DNA of 64,000 nucleotides from Pseudomonas sp. NC02 (GCF_002874965.1 NZ_CP025624.1:3472001-3536000), one strand, 5' to 3'; counted from the first letter of the stretch, positions 8,412 to 17,309 are shown. Notes: generated by a model not told the origin, from the letters alone. A program made the numbers and translations.

Positions 8412-10406
8412 TTAGCGAGTTTGATGCGCGTTGACGAACTGCCGGCAACGTTCACTGCGTGGGTCGATAAACACCGAGTCCGGCGAGCCGGTTTCCTCGA
8501 TCAGGCCTTGATGCAAAAACGCGACTTTGGATGACACATCCCGGGCGAACGCCATTTCATGGGTCACCAGGATCATGGTGCGGCCTTCTTCGGCCAGGGA
8601 GCGAATCACCCGCAGGACTTCGCCCACCAGCTCCGGGTCGAGGGCCGAGGTGGGTTCGTCGAACAGCATGACTTTGGGGCGCATGGCCAGGGCTCGGGCG
8701 ATGGCCACCCGCTGCTGCTGGCCGCCGGAGAGGAACGCCGGGTATTCATTGCGCTTGGCGGCCAGGCCAACCCGGTCGAGCAAGGCTTCGGCGCGCTCGA
8801 TGGCTTCGGCCCGGCTTTCGCGCAGCACCTGGGTCGGCGCTTCGATCAGGTTCTCCAGCACGGTGCGATGGGGCCACAAGTTGAAGTTCTGGAACACCAT
8901 GCCGAGTGTCGAGCGAATCCGCACCAGTTGCCTGGCGTCGGCCACCAGCGGTGCGCCGGGCCGGCCGTAGTTGAGCTTGATGCTTTCACCGTCGACGTGG
9001 ATGCTGCCCTGGTCCGGCACTTCGAGCATGTTGATGCAGCGCAGCAAGGTGCTTTTGCCCGAGCCGCTGGCGCCGATCAGCGAGATCACCTCGCCTTCGT
9101 GGGCGGTCAGGGAGATGCCCTTGAGCACCTCGATATTGCCAAAGCGTTTGTGCAGATCGAGCACCTCGATCATCTTCTTCGCCGCCACCGGCTGTACGCT
9201 GATGATTTTCGCCGCAGGCTCGATTCGCGGTTCTCCGACGAGCTTGGCGACGAAGCGGCTGATACGTTCACAGGCTTCGGCCAGTCGCGCTTCACCCAGG
9301 GTAAACGACAGCCGCACAAAACCCTGGGCCGGCTCGCCGAAGGCCGCGGCATCCAGCACGGAAACCCCTGCTTCGCGGAACAGCCGCCAGGCGAAATCCA
9401 GGGAGCCGAGGCCGGTGTCCCGCACATCCACCAACACGAACATGCCTGCCTGCGGGGCCCGCACGTGAATGCCCGGGCAACCGCCGAGGCCTGCTACCAC
9501 CAGGTCGCGGCGACGGCGGTAGGTTTCGCGCATGCCCTGGGTGACTTCATCGTGGGCCAGCACGGCGGCGGTCGCGGCCTCCATCACGAACCCCGGCAAG
9601 CCGTAGAGCATGCTCAATACCAGGGTTTCCGCGTGGGCCACCATCGCAGGCGCGGCGACGATCCAGCCGATGCGCCAGCCGGTCATGGCATGGGACTTGG
9701 ACAGGCTGCCGATCACGATGCAGCGATCGGCCATGCCCGGCAACGCGGCCAGGCTATGGTATTCGCCATCGAACACCAGGCTTTCGTAGACCTCGTCCAC
9801 CACGATCCACAGTTCATGCTCGATCGCCAGGTCGGCGATCACCTGCAATTCCTGAGGGTTGAGGACAACGCCGGTGGGATTGTTGGGGTTGGAGAAGAAG
9901 ATCGCCCGGGTGCGAGGCGTAATGGCGGCAGCCAGCAGTGCCGGGTCGAGGCGAAAGCCCGAGTCGGCGGAACACGGCACCCGCACCAGCGTTGCGCCGC
10001 TGGCCTTGAGGGTCGCTTCGTAGGTGACGTACATCGGGTCGAGCACGATCACTTCATCACCGGCCTGCAACAGGCACAGCGAGGTGACGAACAAGGCGTT
10101 CTGCGCACCGGCCACGGTGATGACGTTTTCAGCGTCGAGCGGGCGAGCCAGGGACTGGCTGTAGCGCGCGGCGATGGCATCGCGCAGTGCCGGGCGGCCG
10201 GGGATTTCGGTGTAGTGGGTGTCGCCCTGGCGCAGGGCCTCGACGGCGGCGTCGGTGATGAACGAGGGTGTGGCGAAATCCGGATCGCCCACACTCAGGA
10301 TGATGATGTCTTCGCCTTTGCTGCTGGCCTGGAAGGCGGCGTGGTGGATGTCCCAGGCGGCTACGCCCTGCCCTGCAATTCGCTCGACAAAAGGTGAAAA
10401 CCGCAT
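8412..10406 (-). CDS. Fusion protein: class I/II aminotransferase + amino-acid ABC transporter ATPase
   Basis: One uninterrupted 664-codon frame. Residues 1 to about 395 are a fold-type I PLP aminotransferase: VGDPDFATPSF, SNPNNPTG, VDEVYE, and the Schiff-base lysine K237 in SLSKSHAMTGWRIGW. Residues 412-664 are a HisP-like ATPase starting at an internal Met (MIEVLDLHKRFG), with Walker A GASGSGKST (445-453), LSGGQ (559-563) and Walker B FDEPTSALD (582-590). The linker 396-411 is short and no frameshift is needed. GAGAGG precedes ATG 10406. Internal initiation at M412 could also give a free 253-residue ATPase, the normal family length. It is the first gene of the uptake operon and lies behind the operator-like palindrome at 10485-10500. 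Confidence 0.88.
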   Translation of the reverse strand: MRFSPFVERIAGQGVAAWDIHHAAFQASSKGEDIIILSVGDPDFATPSFITDAAVEALRQGDTHYTEIPGRPALRDAIAARYSQSLARPLDAENVITVAGAQNALFVTSLCLLQAGDEVIVLDPMYVTYEATLKASGATLVRVPCSADSGFRLDPALLAAAITPRTRAIFFSNPNNPTGVVLNPQELQVIADLAIEHELWIVVDEVYESLVFDGEYHSLAALPGMADRCIVIGSLSKSHAMTGWRIGWIVAAPAMVAHAETLVLSMLYGLPGFVMEAATAAVLAHDEVTQGMRETYRRRRDLVVAGLGGCPGIHVRAPQAGMFVLVDVRDTGLGSLDFAWRLFREAGVSVLDAAAFGEPAQGFVRLSFTLGEARLAEACERISRFVAKLVGEPRIEPAAKIISVQPVAAKKMIEVLDLHKRFGNIEVLKGISLTAHEGEVISLIGASGSGKSTLLRCINMLEVPDQGSIHVDGESIKLNYGRPGAPLVADARQLVRIRSTLGMVFQNFNLWPHRTVLENLIEAPTQVLRESRAEAIERAEALLDRVGLAAKRNEYPAFLSGGQQQRVAIARALAMRPKVMLFDEPTSALDPELVGEVLRVIRSLAEEGRTMILVTHEMAFARDVSSKVAFLHQGLIEETGSPDSVFIDPRSERCRQFVNAHQTR

Positions 10407-10484
10407 GCCAGTGCCTCTCGTTCAATCAGAAAAAGCGCAAGCCCGCCTGTTACCAGGCAGGGGGTGCAGCCAACATAATTGAAA

Positions 10485-10500
10485 CTGAACACTCGTTCAA
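10485..10500. promoter_or_regulatory. Second TetR-type operator, CTGAAC-N4-GTTCAA
   Basis: The sequence CTGAACACTCGTTCAA keeps the same half-sites and the same 4-base spacing as the palindrome at 4474-4489, with one mismatch at the outer base. It lies 79 bases upstream of the fusion gene start, between that gene and the 3' end of cdh, where the promoter of the operon must be. It suggests common control of the deacylase, TetR and transporter genes. Confidence 0.65.
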
Positions 10501-10509
10501 CGGCAAACT

Positions 10510-11301
10510 TCACCGGATGTCGTTAACAGCTAAAACAGGTCGTTGTGGTGGTTTGCCCATCAGGTTGCATTGGCGGTCCTGCAGTTCTTCGGCGGAGGCC
10601 AGGTTCCATTCCTTGAGCGTCAACCGCGTGGTCAACAGTACGAAGTTGCCGTTCGCCGCCGGTGCCAACAGCAAGCTGTAACTGGCCATGGCATCGCCCT
10701 GGGCCTGCACGTAGTCATTCAGGATGGCCAATGGGTCGCGCAGGTCGAATTCCACCGCCGACAACGTACGGGCACTGTAGGTATGCCCCTGCAGTTTTAC
10801 CGGCAGGGTTTGCCAGTGCTCGTCGAGGGTTGCCGCGCGTTCATTGAGGGTGTTGAAAATGTCGGGGCGCAGGCAGGCGATATGAATGTGCAACTGGTTT
10901 TGCGTGCGGCCATACCGCGAGTTGATCGCCAGGGATACATAACGGTCGGCAATCGGTGTTTGCAGGCCGGCCGAGAGTACATCGTGGTGTTTCCAGGCCT
11001 GGGCAAAGTAATGCGGCAACAAGTCCCGGGCCAGCGCGACGTCTTCGATTCCGGTGACTTTATCGGTGGGGATCAGTAAGTCCTGGTACGGGCCGTTGAG
11101 GTCCTTGAGCAGCGCGAACCCCTTGTCCGGATCAACCTCGAGGCAGGGGCGCGGATTCTGGTGCTGGTTCTGGTCGGGCACGCATTGACGGCTGACGATC
11201 TGCCACAGCACATCGGGATTGCCGCGCCATTTCCAGGCGGCTGCCACCGCCACCACACACAGCAAACCACCCATGATCTTGAACAAGGGACCGCGCTTCA
11301 T
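10510..11301 (-). CDS. cdh: CDP-diacylglycerol pyrophosphatase
   Basis: A 263-residue protein that hydrolyses CDP-diacylglycerol to phosphatidate and CMP. The recalled E. coli Cdh landmarks are present in order: QNPRPCLEV, ALLKDLNGPYQDLLIPT, DRYVSLAINSRYGRTQNQLH followed by IHIACLRPD, and NFVLLTTRLTLKEWNLASAE with EELQDRQCN. The HIHI motif is the HIT-like catalytic site. A single membrane anchor lies at about residues 7-25 (FKIMGGLLCVVAVAAAW), leaving the catalytic part outside the cytoplasm. ATG 11301 follows GAGG by 8 bases; the frame reaches 11367 but without a ribosome site. It follows the aldo/keto reductase gene by 69 bases. Confidence 0.9.
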   Translation of the reverse strand: MKRGPLFKIMGGLLCVVAVAAAWKWRGNPDVLWQIVSRQCVPDQNQHQNPRPCLEVDPDKGFALLKDLNGPYQDLLIPTDKVTGIEDVALARDLLPHYFAQAWKHHDVLSAGLQTPIADRYVSLAINSRYGRTQNQLHIHIACLRPDIFNTLNERAATLDEHWQTLPVKLQGHTYSARTLSAVEFDLRDPLAILNDYVQAQGDAMASYSLLLAPAANGNFVLLTTRLTLKEWNLASAEELQDRQCNLMGKPPQRPVLAVNDIR

Positions 11302-11370
11302 GCCAAAAACCTCAACGCCAAAGGAATGTCTTTTGTGTTTTGCAGCTGCAAGACATCCCTGTCGCAAAGG

Positions 11371-12354
11371 TTAACGCTGGGCCGGGGCCATGAACTCCGG
11401 CCCTACCGGGTCTTTTATCGTGCTGGCCAGAATACGGTCGATATGTTGCAGGTCATCGGCCGTGAGCTGCCAGCCGAACGCATCTTCAACGCCTTTGAGC
11501 TGCTCCGGCCGGCGGGCGCCCCACAGTGCAACCGTGGGGCCCTGGTCCAGCACCCAGCGCAACGCCAGGGCCAGCACAGACTTGCCGTGGCATTCGCGAG
11601 CGTACACGTCCAATGCCGCGACCGCCGCCAGGTACTGCTCAAAGCGTGGCGCCTTGAATTTCGGGTCGAGCTTGCGCACGTCATCCCCGGTAAAACCCGT
11701 GGCCGCGTGCATGCTGCCGCTCAACAAACCCCGGCACAGCGAACCGTAAGCCAAAACCACCAGTGAATTTTGCTTGGCGTACGGCAGGATATCGCTGTCG
11801 ATCGCCCGCTCAAACAGGTTGTAGGGCGGCTGCACGGTGTCCAGGTGCGTGTACTGGCGGAAATCGTCCATTTGCGCAGGCGAATAATTGCTCACCCCCA
11901 CGGCAAGGATCTTGCCTTCACGGCGCAGTTTTTCCAGCTCGCCGGCGGTTTCCTCCTGAGCTACCAACGGGTCGGGCCAGTGAATCTGGTAGAGGTCGAT
12001 GTAGTCGGTTTCGAGGCGCAGCAGTGAGTCTTCGATTTCCTTGCGGATACGTCGGGCCGTGGCATTGCGGCGCACCGTGCCGTCGTCCCATTGCAACCCG
12101 GCCTTGGTGGCGATCACCGCCGTGTGGCGTACGCCGCGCAGGGCCCGGCCGATCAGTTCTTCCGACAGCCCAAGGCCGTAGACCGGCGCACTGTCGATAA
12201 AGTTGATGCCGCTGGCCAGCGCATGGCGAATGGTCTTGACCGAGACCTCATTATCGGCGCCGCCCCACATCGAGCCACCCATGGACCAGGTGCCCAGGGC
12301 AATCCGCGAGACGGCCTTGTCGATGCCCGGGATCTTGATGGTTTCGATACTCAT
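11371..12354 (-). CDS. Aldo/keto reductase
   Basis: A 327-residue NADPH-dependent reductase with a TIM-barrel fold. The catalytic tetrad residues are in place: Asp in NFIDSAPVYG, Tyr in the same motif, Lys in VIATKAGLQ, and His in YQIHWPDP. The C-terminal part carries the cofactor loop WGARRPEQLKGVEDAFGW. The start has GGAGG 8 bases upstream of ATG 12354. The gene is divergent from a LysR regulator (start 12466), the usual arrangement for a regulator and its target. Physiological substrate unknown. It resembles the YajO/Tas branch rather than sugar reductases by eye. Confidence 0.9.
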   Translation of the reverse strand: MSIETIKIPGIDKAVSRIALGTWSMGGSMWGGADNEVSVKTIRHALASGINFIDSAPVYGLGLSEELIGRALRGVRHTAVIATKAGLQWDDGTVRRNATARRIRKEIEDSLLRLETDYIDLYQIHWPDPLVAQEETAGELEKLRREGKILAVGVSNYSPAQMDDFRQYTHLDTVQPPYNLFERAIDSDILPYAKQNSLVVLAYGSLCRGLLSGSMHAATGFTGDDVRKLDPKFKAPRFEQYLAAVAALDVYARECHGKSVLALALRWVLDQGPTVALWGARRPEQLKGVEDAFGWQLTADDLQHIDRILASTIKDPVGPEFMAPAQR

Positions 12355-12465
12355 GAAAAAGCCTCCGCCAGAAACAATCAGTAAAAAAACGATTACTCTA
12401 GATCATCCGTGGTTGAATCGGGCTCAACGCCGCGTGCAACCCAAACCCCATAAAAGGTGCTTGAT

Positions 12466-13377
12466 ATGGCTGCGTTCAATCGCTCCGAGTTGGCCGACCT
12501 GAATGTCTTCATGGCGATCATCCGTCGCCGCAGTTTCCGGCATGCCGCCAATGAACTTGGCGTCACCACCTCGGCCCTGAGCCACACCATGCGCAACCTG
12601 GAAACGCGCCTGGGGGTCAAATTGCTGTATCGCACCAGCCGCGCCGTAGAGCCTACCGATGCCGGTGTGGTACTGGCGGAAAAACTCAGTGCCGGCTTTG
12701 CGACGATCCAGGACGGCCTCGACACCCTCGAACTGTACCGCGAGGCGCCGATTGGCCGCCTGCGCCTGAACGTACCCCGGGATGCCGCGGTGCTGCTGAT
12801 TTCGCCGGTGCTCGGCGAGTTCACCCGCACCTACCCGCAACTGCGCCTGGACGTGATGATCGAGGACCGCATGCTCGACATCGTCGCAGAGGGCTACGAC
12901 GCAGGGATCCGCTATGGCGCCACGGTGCCCCAGGACATGGTGGCCGTGCCGCTGACCGGCGAGCTGCGCTGGATCATGGTCGCCTCCCCGGCCTACCTCG
13001 CACAGGCAGGGACACCCGCAGTGCCCAGGGACTTGCTCACGCACTCCTGTGTACGCATGTACCTGGGCGACAAGACCACCTACAAATGGGAACTGGGCAA
13101 TGGCGTACGCCAGCAGCGGCTCGATGTGCCCGGCCACTTCAGCGCGGCCGACACCCAGACCATCGTTGATGCGGCCCTGCAAGGCGTGGGTATCGCCTAC
13201 TGCCTGGAGAATCGCGTGCTGGCGGAACTGGCCGACGGGCGCCTGGTGGAAGTGCTGCCCGACTGGGCCTGCATCGGCGCGCCGCTGTGCATGTACTACC
13301 CCAGCCGGCGTCAGTCGCAGCCGGGATTGCGCCAACTGATCGACATGATTCGGCTGAGGACCGCGGCGCACCCTTAG
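12466..13377 (+). CDS. LysR-family transcriptional regulator
   Basis: A 303-residue LysR protein. The winged helix-turn-helix is at the N-terminus (AFNRSELADLNVFMAIIRRR, then SFRHAANELGVTTSALSHTM), followed by the linker helix and a substrate-binding domain with RYGATVPQDMVAVPL and SAADTQTIVDAALQGVGIAY. ATG 12466 lies 8 bases after AAAAGG; an in-frame GTG at 12457 is less well placed. It is divergent from the aldo/keto reductase with 111 bases between starts, so that gene is the likely target. No convincing T-N11-A box could be singled out. By eye it belongs with the GstR/DsdC-like group of Pseudomonas regulators near oxidoreductases. Confidence 0.92.
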   Translation: MAAFNRSELADLNVFMAIIRRRSFRHAANELGVTTSALSHTMRNLETRLGVKLLYRTSRAVEPTDAGVVLAEKLSAGFATIQDGLDTLELYREAPIGRLRLNVPRDAAVLLISPVLGEFTRTYPQLRLDVMIEDRMLDIVAEGYDAGIRYGATVPQDMVAVPLTGELRWIMVASPAYLAQAGTPAVPRDLLTHSCVRMYLGDKTTYKWELGNGVRQQRLDVPGHFSAADTQTIVDAALQGVGIAYCLENRVLAELADGRLVEVLPDWACIGAPLCMYYPSRRQSQPGLRQLIDMIRLRTAAHP

Positions 13378-13430
13378 CATGGGCGCGTAAAACGCCGTAT
13401 CAATCTGCATGCCAGTGGGATGGAATCGCT

Positions 13431-13514
13431 GAGGGGGCATCGGGTACGAAGAGTTACACCCGCTGGAGCGAAGCGCTGCTTGGGTGTACTCGATAAATTA
13501 CCGGATCCCCTCCT
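13431..13514 (+). promoter_or_regulatory. Structured leader directly upstream of the 1251-residue protein
   Basis: Nested inverted repeats cover the whole stretch. GAGGGGGCATCGGGTA (13431-13446) can pair with TACCGGATCCCCTC (13499-13512), which ends two bases before the ATG. Inside it TACACCC (13455-13461) pairs with GGGTGTA (13482-13488), and AGCG (13467-13470) with CGCT (13474-13477). No purine-rich ribosome site precedes the ATG; the region is CCCCTCCT instead. The fold would cover the translation start. Confidence 0.55.
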
Positions 13515-16500
13515 ATGACAATTGCTCCTACTCAGGCTACGGCTTCTTTCATTCCTTTGAACGCACCTGACAAGCCGCTTCCCCCGGCGCGGCTCCTGGC
13601 CGCAGCGCCGGAAAATGCCGCGCCAGGCTCCCCCGGGACCAGGATCCCCAGCCCGCGTGCCGATGCCGACGGTGAACTGGCAGGCCAGGTAGCCAGCGCG
13701 CTGCGTCAGGTCAAGGGCGACGGCCATGACGACGCGATCATGGTCGAGAACATTCCGCCGAACTCAACGTTCGGGCAGTGGTGGTCGCAGTTGGGGCGTG
13801 CCATGGAGTCCCCGCAAGTCCGTGACTGGATGAGGGAAAACGGGATAAACCCCAATTCAGTGATGATTGACCCCAATACCGGGAAGATCACCTACCAGCG
13901 AAGGCCCTCCGCCGCCGCGCAACCCAACGGCCCCGATGACAAAGGCTGGGCGCAGGTGGGCGCACAGGTCAGGGACGCCGCACGCGTTATCGGCGACGGT
14001 AACCCGATCCCCTTCAAACCGCCGCTCTCCCAAAACAGCAACAGTGCCCCCCTGTGGTTGGTGAGCCAATTCTACAAAGAGCAAGAACATATCCTGCCGG
14101 ATCATGCCCACGAGCGTGCAGATGAGTTGGCGCGCGACAAAGCTTTTACCGGCGTGAGCGGCCCGCGTTTTGCGGACCTGCACGAAACCCGTGGTGAGGA
14201 TGAGGTTGAGCGCCAGAAAGCCCTGGTGGGCAATACCCAGACGCTGAACACCGTGGGGCGTGAACTCAATTACCTGCTTGAGCGGATTCGATCGGGCAGC
14301 ATTGGGAGCGGTGACGTTCTCGACTACCTGCAAAAGAATAAAGTCGAGCTTCACCCCGACAGCGCTTACCGCCAGGTCGGGAGCACCGACTCAGGGAGCA
14401 CCATTAGCCTCAAGGAATTCCTTGAGATCAATGGCTGGGACGTGCCAACCACGCCCGAGGAGGTGGAGAACCTGACGAATTATCTGCTCAGGCCTGAACT
14501 CCAGACGCCGCTCCATGGCAATTATGGCGGTGCGCTGGAATGGCAGCCCCCGCTTGCGCCCGAGGCGGCGAATCAGCTGCGGTCCGACCTGCGCCGCGGC
14601 AAGATCGGCGACGTTGATTTGAACGGCGCCAGGAACGTAGTGGAATACCTCATGCAGGGCAAGTCGTTCACGCCTTCCGAGCTGGCTGACCCGCAGCGGG
14701 TGCTCGACTCGCTGATCCGCTCCCCCAAGGGCAAGGCGTTGGGCGAGGCCCTCCAGGCAAAATTTGACGCGCAGTCCATCAAAGGCAGTGCCACTGATTG
14801 GCTGTTGGCAGCCATGAGTGTGGACAAAGACAACTCGTTCCGCGCGACAGACCCCAGGTCCAGGCATCACATCGCCGGTTTTGCCGTGACCGGGAACAGT
14901 ACCTGGGGCAAACCCGCCTCCGGTATCGTCAGCCGGTTGGCCGAACATCTTGTCAGCACCGGCAAGGCATCGTCACCCGAGGCAGCGGCGCTACAAGCGC
15001 ATCTGCTGCTCTCCACCCGCGCTCCGGAGTTCCTGGTTAAAGACATCCCGGACCAGGTCACCCCGGGTTCCCATAGTTGGGTCAGTTTTGTCACCGCGGT
15101 AGAACGCATCGAAGCGCAGTCTCCGGGTTCAACCGCAGGGATGTCCTATGGGCAGGTCATGCTCCACGCTGAGGTCGCGCCGGTCTCCGCCCAGGAGCGT
15201 TATGTCGAATATGCCGCCCAGCAAGAGGCGCTCAAGGATTGGGGAAGCGCGAACGGTATGCCGTATCCGGTGACCGAAGGCCAAATGAATGATGTACGCG
15301 ATGCATTCGATGCGCAGATCACCGAGCTGAGCGCGGCCAGTCAAACACAGAGCATGCCGATGCCATTACGCAAGGAAATGGCCCTGGAGCAGTTGCGCAA
15401 AGCCCTGCCAGGCATGGATACGGCAACCCTGGAAGACAAGAGCATCACGCTGGAACCCGCCCATAGCGATTTCCCGGGGCCTTATTCGATCCTCGACTTG
15501 TATATGAAGGACGCGCTTCACCATCGACCTGGCGTCGAAGAACCACCGGCCGTAGGGGTACTTGGAATTGGGCCCCCGCCCCCCGCTGACAATCAGTGGG
15601 TGACCTCATCCAGTACGTTGAACCTCAGCGAGGTGCTGGAAAAAACCAAAGACCTGCCAAGTATGCCGAACGTGTTCCAGGACGCGTTCGGGGAATACGC
15701 CGACGGCATCGAAAAAAGCGTCGCGGCCCAGGTCAAGTGGATGGTTTCGCGGCTCCCTGAAGAAGACCGTAAAAACCTGGAATACGGCGAAATCACAGTG
15801 GTCAGGGAAGTCGACGTCGATAAGGACAACTTTGGCAAGGAAACCCGCAAGCGGGTGCCCGAAGACAATTGCCTGCTGGTGAAAACCAGGCGCAAAAACC
15901 AGGTGCACACCTACGAAATCAATCTCAGGACCGCGAAGATTACCGAGCGTACGGACCTGGGTGACTTCACGGCAGGCAAACAGCCTTCCAACCACACCCA
16001 TTACCATAAAGACCTGGAAGAAGTCATACCTTCGGGCGAGTACGCACCCGGGTTGACGGATGAAAAAATCCAGGACGCCAACCCCAAGAGCTTTGGCAGT
16101 GCCCGAACGTCTTATATTGCCGATGCCATGGTGACGGATGTTGATATCCGGTCATTCAAAAAAGAGGCCGAGGGGGTCACCACGCTTGATACCGAGGTTC
16201 CCTTTTACAAGAAAGTCAATGAATTCCTCCTCAACCTGATCCCCTTGAGGTCGGCAATCGTCAACTTTCAAAACGGCAACATCGGCGAAGGTGTCGGCGA
16301 CCTGGCCCTGGATATATTTGGGTTTGCCGTGGGCCTCGGTGCGGCAGCCAGGGGGGCCAAGGCCGTGGCCGCCGGCGCATCGGCTTTCAGCAAGTTCGCC
16401 CAGGGCGCGAAGATTGTCGGGCGCGCGGCGCTGGGGAGTTTCAATCCGTTGAGCGGGGCTGATGATCTGGCCCGGAGTGCATTGAAGCTGGGGCGCACCA

Positions 16501-17270
16501 CGCTGACCGCTGGACGTAACGGCGTCAATCATCTGCGTGGCGCCTTGCGCAGTGTCGACCTGACGTCACTGGCGAAAAAGCCCGGCATTGCCGAAGGCAC
16601 TTACAAGGCGGCCAATGCGACCGAAGAAGCCAAGGTGTTTGCGAAGTTTGATGACGCCACCGGTAATTGGCACGCCTTGAATGTGAAAACCAGACAGCCC
16701 TTTGGCGAGCCGCTGGAAAATTTCAAAGCTGACGCCGTGCCCGTAGAAGCGCTTCGCGACAAACTGGAGAAGCTCCATGCCAAAACGGGATACACCGGGA
16801 CAATCTGCTACGAAAAAACCATGTTCGTCGGGATGGCAGACAATGCACTCCCGTTGAAAACTCGCGAGGCCGTGCTGGGCAGTGTGGTCAGGAGCGGGGA
16901 TTCCAATTACACGCAACGCTACAAGGATCTGATGGGTATTACCGCGGAGAATACCAGCGCCGTATTCAGGCCCGCGGACATTACCGAATCAGGCGTTATC
17001 AATTTCATGAGCAATAAAGCAGACGGCAATATCGTACACACCGCCTATATTCAAAAGAGCAGTGATGGAAAGCTCTATATCTACAACACCAACCAAGCCG
17101 GCCTGGACAAAGCCATGTTCGATGCCACTGGCACTCTTGATCAATCGGTCGGTGCAACGGTATTCAGTCTTGATAATGACGGGCTGCAAAAGTTTCTCGA
17201 CTCGGGGTTCACCTTCTCCTTCACCCCAAACAGCACCCTCAATGCCAACGTAACACGCCTGGCGACCTGA
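13515..17270 (+). CDS. Large toxin/effector-like protein with candidate C-terminal papain-like domain
   Basis: A 1251-residue protein not recognised over most of its length. It has no Sec signal peptide; the first 60 residues are rich in A, P and T. A hydrophobic Gly/Ala-rich stretch at about 905-965 (DLALDIFGFAVGLGAAARGA) is flanked by PFYKKVNEFLLNLIPLRSAI, a pattern seen in large Pseudomonas toxins with membrane-inserting regions. The last 200 residues contain C1098 (TGTICYEKT), H1175 (NIVHTAYI) and N1191 (YIYNTN); the 16-residue His-Asn spacing equals that of papain, and YopT-type effectors have a similar His-Asp spacing. It is a single gene with a terminator after it and no obvious secretion or immunity partner. 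Function is inferred only. Confidence 0.6.
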   Translation: MTIAPTQATASFIPLNAPDKPLPPARLLAAAPENAAPGSPGTRIPSPRADADGELAGQVASALRQVKGDGHDDAIMVENIPPNSTFGQWWSQLGRAMESPQVRDWMRENGINPNSVMIDPNTGKITYQRRPSAAAQPNGPDDKGWAQVGAQVRDAARVIGDGNPIPFKPPLSQNSNSAPLWLVSQFYKEQEHILPDHAHERADELARDKAFTGVSGPRFADLHETRGEDEVERQKALVGNTQTLNTVGRELNYLLERIRSGSIGSGDVLDYLQKNKVELHPDSAYRQVGSTDSGSTISLKEFLEINGWDVPTTPEEVENLTNYLLRPELQTPLHGNYGGALEWQPPLAPEAANQLRSDLRRGKIGDVDLNGARNVVEYLMQGKSFTPSELADPQRVLDSLIRSPKGKALGEALQAKFDAQSIKGSATDWLLAAMSVDKDNSFRATDPRSRHHIAGFAVTGNSTWGKPASGIVSRLAEHLVSTGKASSPEAAALQAHLLLSTRAPEFLVKDIPDQVTPGSHSWVSFVTAVERIEAQSPGSTAGMSYGQVMLHAEVAPVSAQERYVEYAAQQEALKDWGSANGMPYPVTEGQMNDVRDAFDAQITELSAASQTQSMPMPLRKEMALEQLRKALPGMDTATLEDKSITLEPAHSDFPGPYSILDLYMKDALHHRPGVEEPPAVGVLGIGPPPPADNQWVTSSSTLNLSEVLEKTKDLPSMPNVFQDAFGEYADGIEKSVAAQVKWMVSRLPEEDRKNLEYGEITVVREVDVDKDNFGKETRKRVPEDNCLLVKTRRKNQVHTYEINLRTAKITERTDLGDFTAGKQPSNHTHYHKDLEEVIPSGEYAPGLTDEKIQDANPKSFGSARTSYIADAMVTDVDIRSFKKEAEGVTTLDTEVPFYKKVNEFLLNLIPLRSAIVNFQNGNIGEGVGDLALDIFGFAVGLGAAARGAKAVAAGASAFSKFAQGAKIVGRAALGSFNPLSGADDLARSALKLGRTTLTAGRNGVNHLRGALRSVDLTSLAKKPGIAEGTYKAANATEEAKVFAKFDDATGNWHALNVKTRQPFGEPLENFKADAVPVEALRDKLEKLHAKTGYTGTICYEKTMFVGMADNALPLKTREAVLGSVVRSGDSNYTQRYKDLMGITAENTSAVFRPADITESGVINFMSNKADGNIVHTAYIQKSSDGKLYIYNTNQAGLDKAMFDATGTLDQSVGATVFSLDNDGLQKFLDSGFTFSFTPNSTLNANVTRLAT

Positions 17271-17275
17271 CAAAC

Positions 17276-17309
17276 CGCGCATTGTCCGAGCAGTCAATGC
17301 GCGTTTTTT
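17276..17309 (+). terminator. Rho-independent terminator
   Basis: GCGCATTG (17277-17284) pairs perfectly with CAATGCGC (17295-17302) across a 10-base loop, followed by a run of six T. It starts six bases after the stop codon of the 1251-residue protein gene. Confidence 0.88.

Noticed and set aside
8559..10397. 612-codon open frame on the plus strand opposite the aminotransferase-ATPase fusion
   Set aside because: It is a shadow of a strongly supported gene in high-GC DNA; it is rich in His, Gln and Gly and shows no domain or ribosome site.
3441..10406. Ectoine or arginine degradation locus
   Set aside because: The deacylase fits loosely, but the other signature genes of both pathways are absent and the aminotransferase is of class I/II.
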